Of a stretch of 64,000 bases of DNA, positions 63,701 to 64,000 are shown in pieces. The notes beneath the pieces were generated by a model. The model searched no databases, was not told the DNA's origin, and worked only from the letters and a program-made list of their open reading frames with translations. Source of the DNA: Asticcacaulis excentricus (lineage in GTDB: Bacteria; Pseudomonadota; Alphaproteobacteria; Caulobacterales; Caulobacteraceae); contig NZ_AP018828.1 of the NCBI RefSeq assembly GCF_003966695.1, positions 464,001 through 528,000 on the forward strand. Direction: 5' to 3'. The stretch's first letter is position 1. Every line of letters begins with the position of its first letter. Both the position numbers and the translations under genes were made by a program.

Positions 63701-64000
63701 TTACCAGTTGTGCGTTACGCGCGCATACAGATAGCGGCCATTGAAGCCGAAGGGCGAGAAGCGCGAGAAGGCCAGCGCGCCCTGTGACCCTTGCAGCGAA
63801 GCGATCGTCTTGTCCGGATAGACGTCGAAGACATTGTCCGCGCCGAAGGTGACCGAGGTCTTGTCCGTCAGCTTGTAGCTGGCCGACAGGTCGAGCAGGG
63901 TCTTTTCGCCGGTGTGGATATCGCTGGGGAAGTTCGCCGCCGCGTCGATCACGTCGCCATAATACGTGGCGCGACCGTTGACGCTCCACTTGCCGCCCTT
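63701..64000 (-). CDS. TonB-dependent receptor, C-terminal end only
   Basis: The last 99 residues of a receptor whose start lies beyond the window. The frame is open at the edge (KGGKWSVNGRATYYGDVIDA) and continues with barrel strands KTLLDLSASYKLTDKTSVTF and NVFDVYPDK, ending RYLYARVTHNW with a terminal aromatic, as outer membrane barrels do. Different from the receptor at 38904-41672. Followed by a strong terminator, then the S41 gene. Confidence 0.88.
   Translation of the reverse strand, partial: KGGKWSVNGRATYYGDVIDAAANFPSDIHTGEKTLLDLSASYKLTDKTSVTFGADNVFDVYPDKTIASLQGSQGALAFSRFSPFGFNGRYLYARVTHNW

Overview
The window reads as a chromosomal segment of an alphaproteobacterium of the order Caulobacterales. 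Its GC content looks moderate-high, and the gene content fits Asticcacaulis better than Caulobacter; that genus call is inference, not measured. Supporting signs are a class I lysyl-tRNA synthetase, the order dnaB-radA-cvpA-purF-SDR, a TPR protein-bamB-der group, ctaE-DUF983-SURF1, TonB-dependent receptors and many signal-peptide hydrolases. About sixty protein genes, one tRNA, one insertion sequence, four families of dispersed palindromic repeats and several gene remnants can be supported.

Layout. 1-3064: end of a cytochrome c oxidase operon (ctaE, DUF983, SURF1) and an M16 peptidase. 3177-10707: a Tat-exported glycerophosphodiesterase, YqgE, a peroxiredoxin, an acyl-CoA dehydrogenase behind a MerR regulator, lysK and a LexA-like S24 repressor. 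10781-21405: two PaaI thioesterases and a queuosine group (queC, queE, tgt, queA) mixed with Ppx/GppA, HspQ, tRNA-Lys and an aminotransferase. 21437-31131: cyclophilin, rlmE, small membrane proteins, guaB, a MAPEG protein, an RsmB-type methyltransferase and guaA. 31132-35411: a P4-type integrase directly behind guaA, an alpA-like gene cut by a complete IS21-family element, and no visible right end of an island. 35815-43820: a locus of exported proteins (M14/AstE-like hydrolase, amidohydrolase, TonB receptor and a cyanophycinase-isoaspartyl peptidase fusion). 43898-47541: MOSC protein, decayed genes (a membrane protein, arsH, an ABC-ATPase tail), an ArsC/Spx-like protein and an ECF sigma module. 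47589-52871: panB, TPR protein, bamB, der and a small hypothetical. 52884-64000, all minus strand: phzF, lysine 6-transaminase, SDR, purF, cvpA, radA, dnaB, a lipoprotein, an S41 peptidase and the tail of a second TonB receptor.

The most interesting item is the exported fusion at 41877-43820. Its first half carries the signature residues of cyanophycinase (S51) and its second half those of the Thr-nucleophile isoaspartyl peptidase/asparaginase. Together these could take cyanophycin or a related beta-linked aspartyl polymer to free amino acids in the periplasm. With the divergent TonB receptor and two further exported hydrolases it looks like a dedicated uptake-and-digestion locus for such polymers or peptides. 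The second theme is repeat biology: paired GC-rich hairpins with compensating changes sit in three convergent gaps, a two-hairpin element occurs at two gene ends, RIME-like elements occur at three places, and ACAGATTACACAGAT-type inverted repeats occur at two. The last 42 bases of dnaB are also duplicated downstream.
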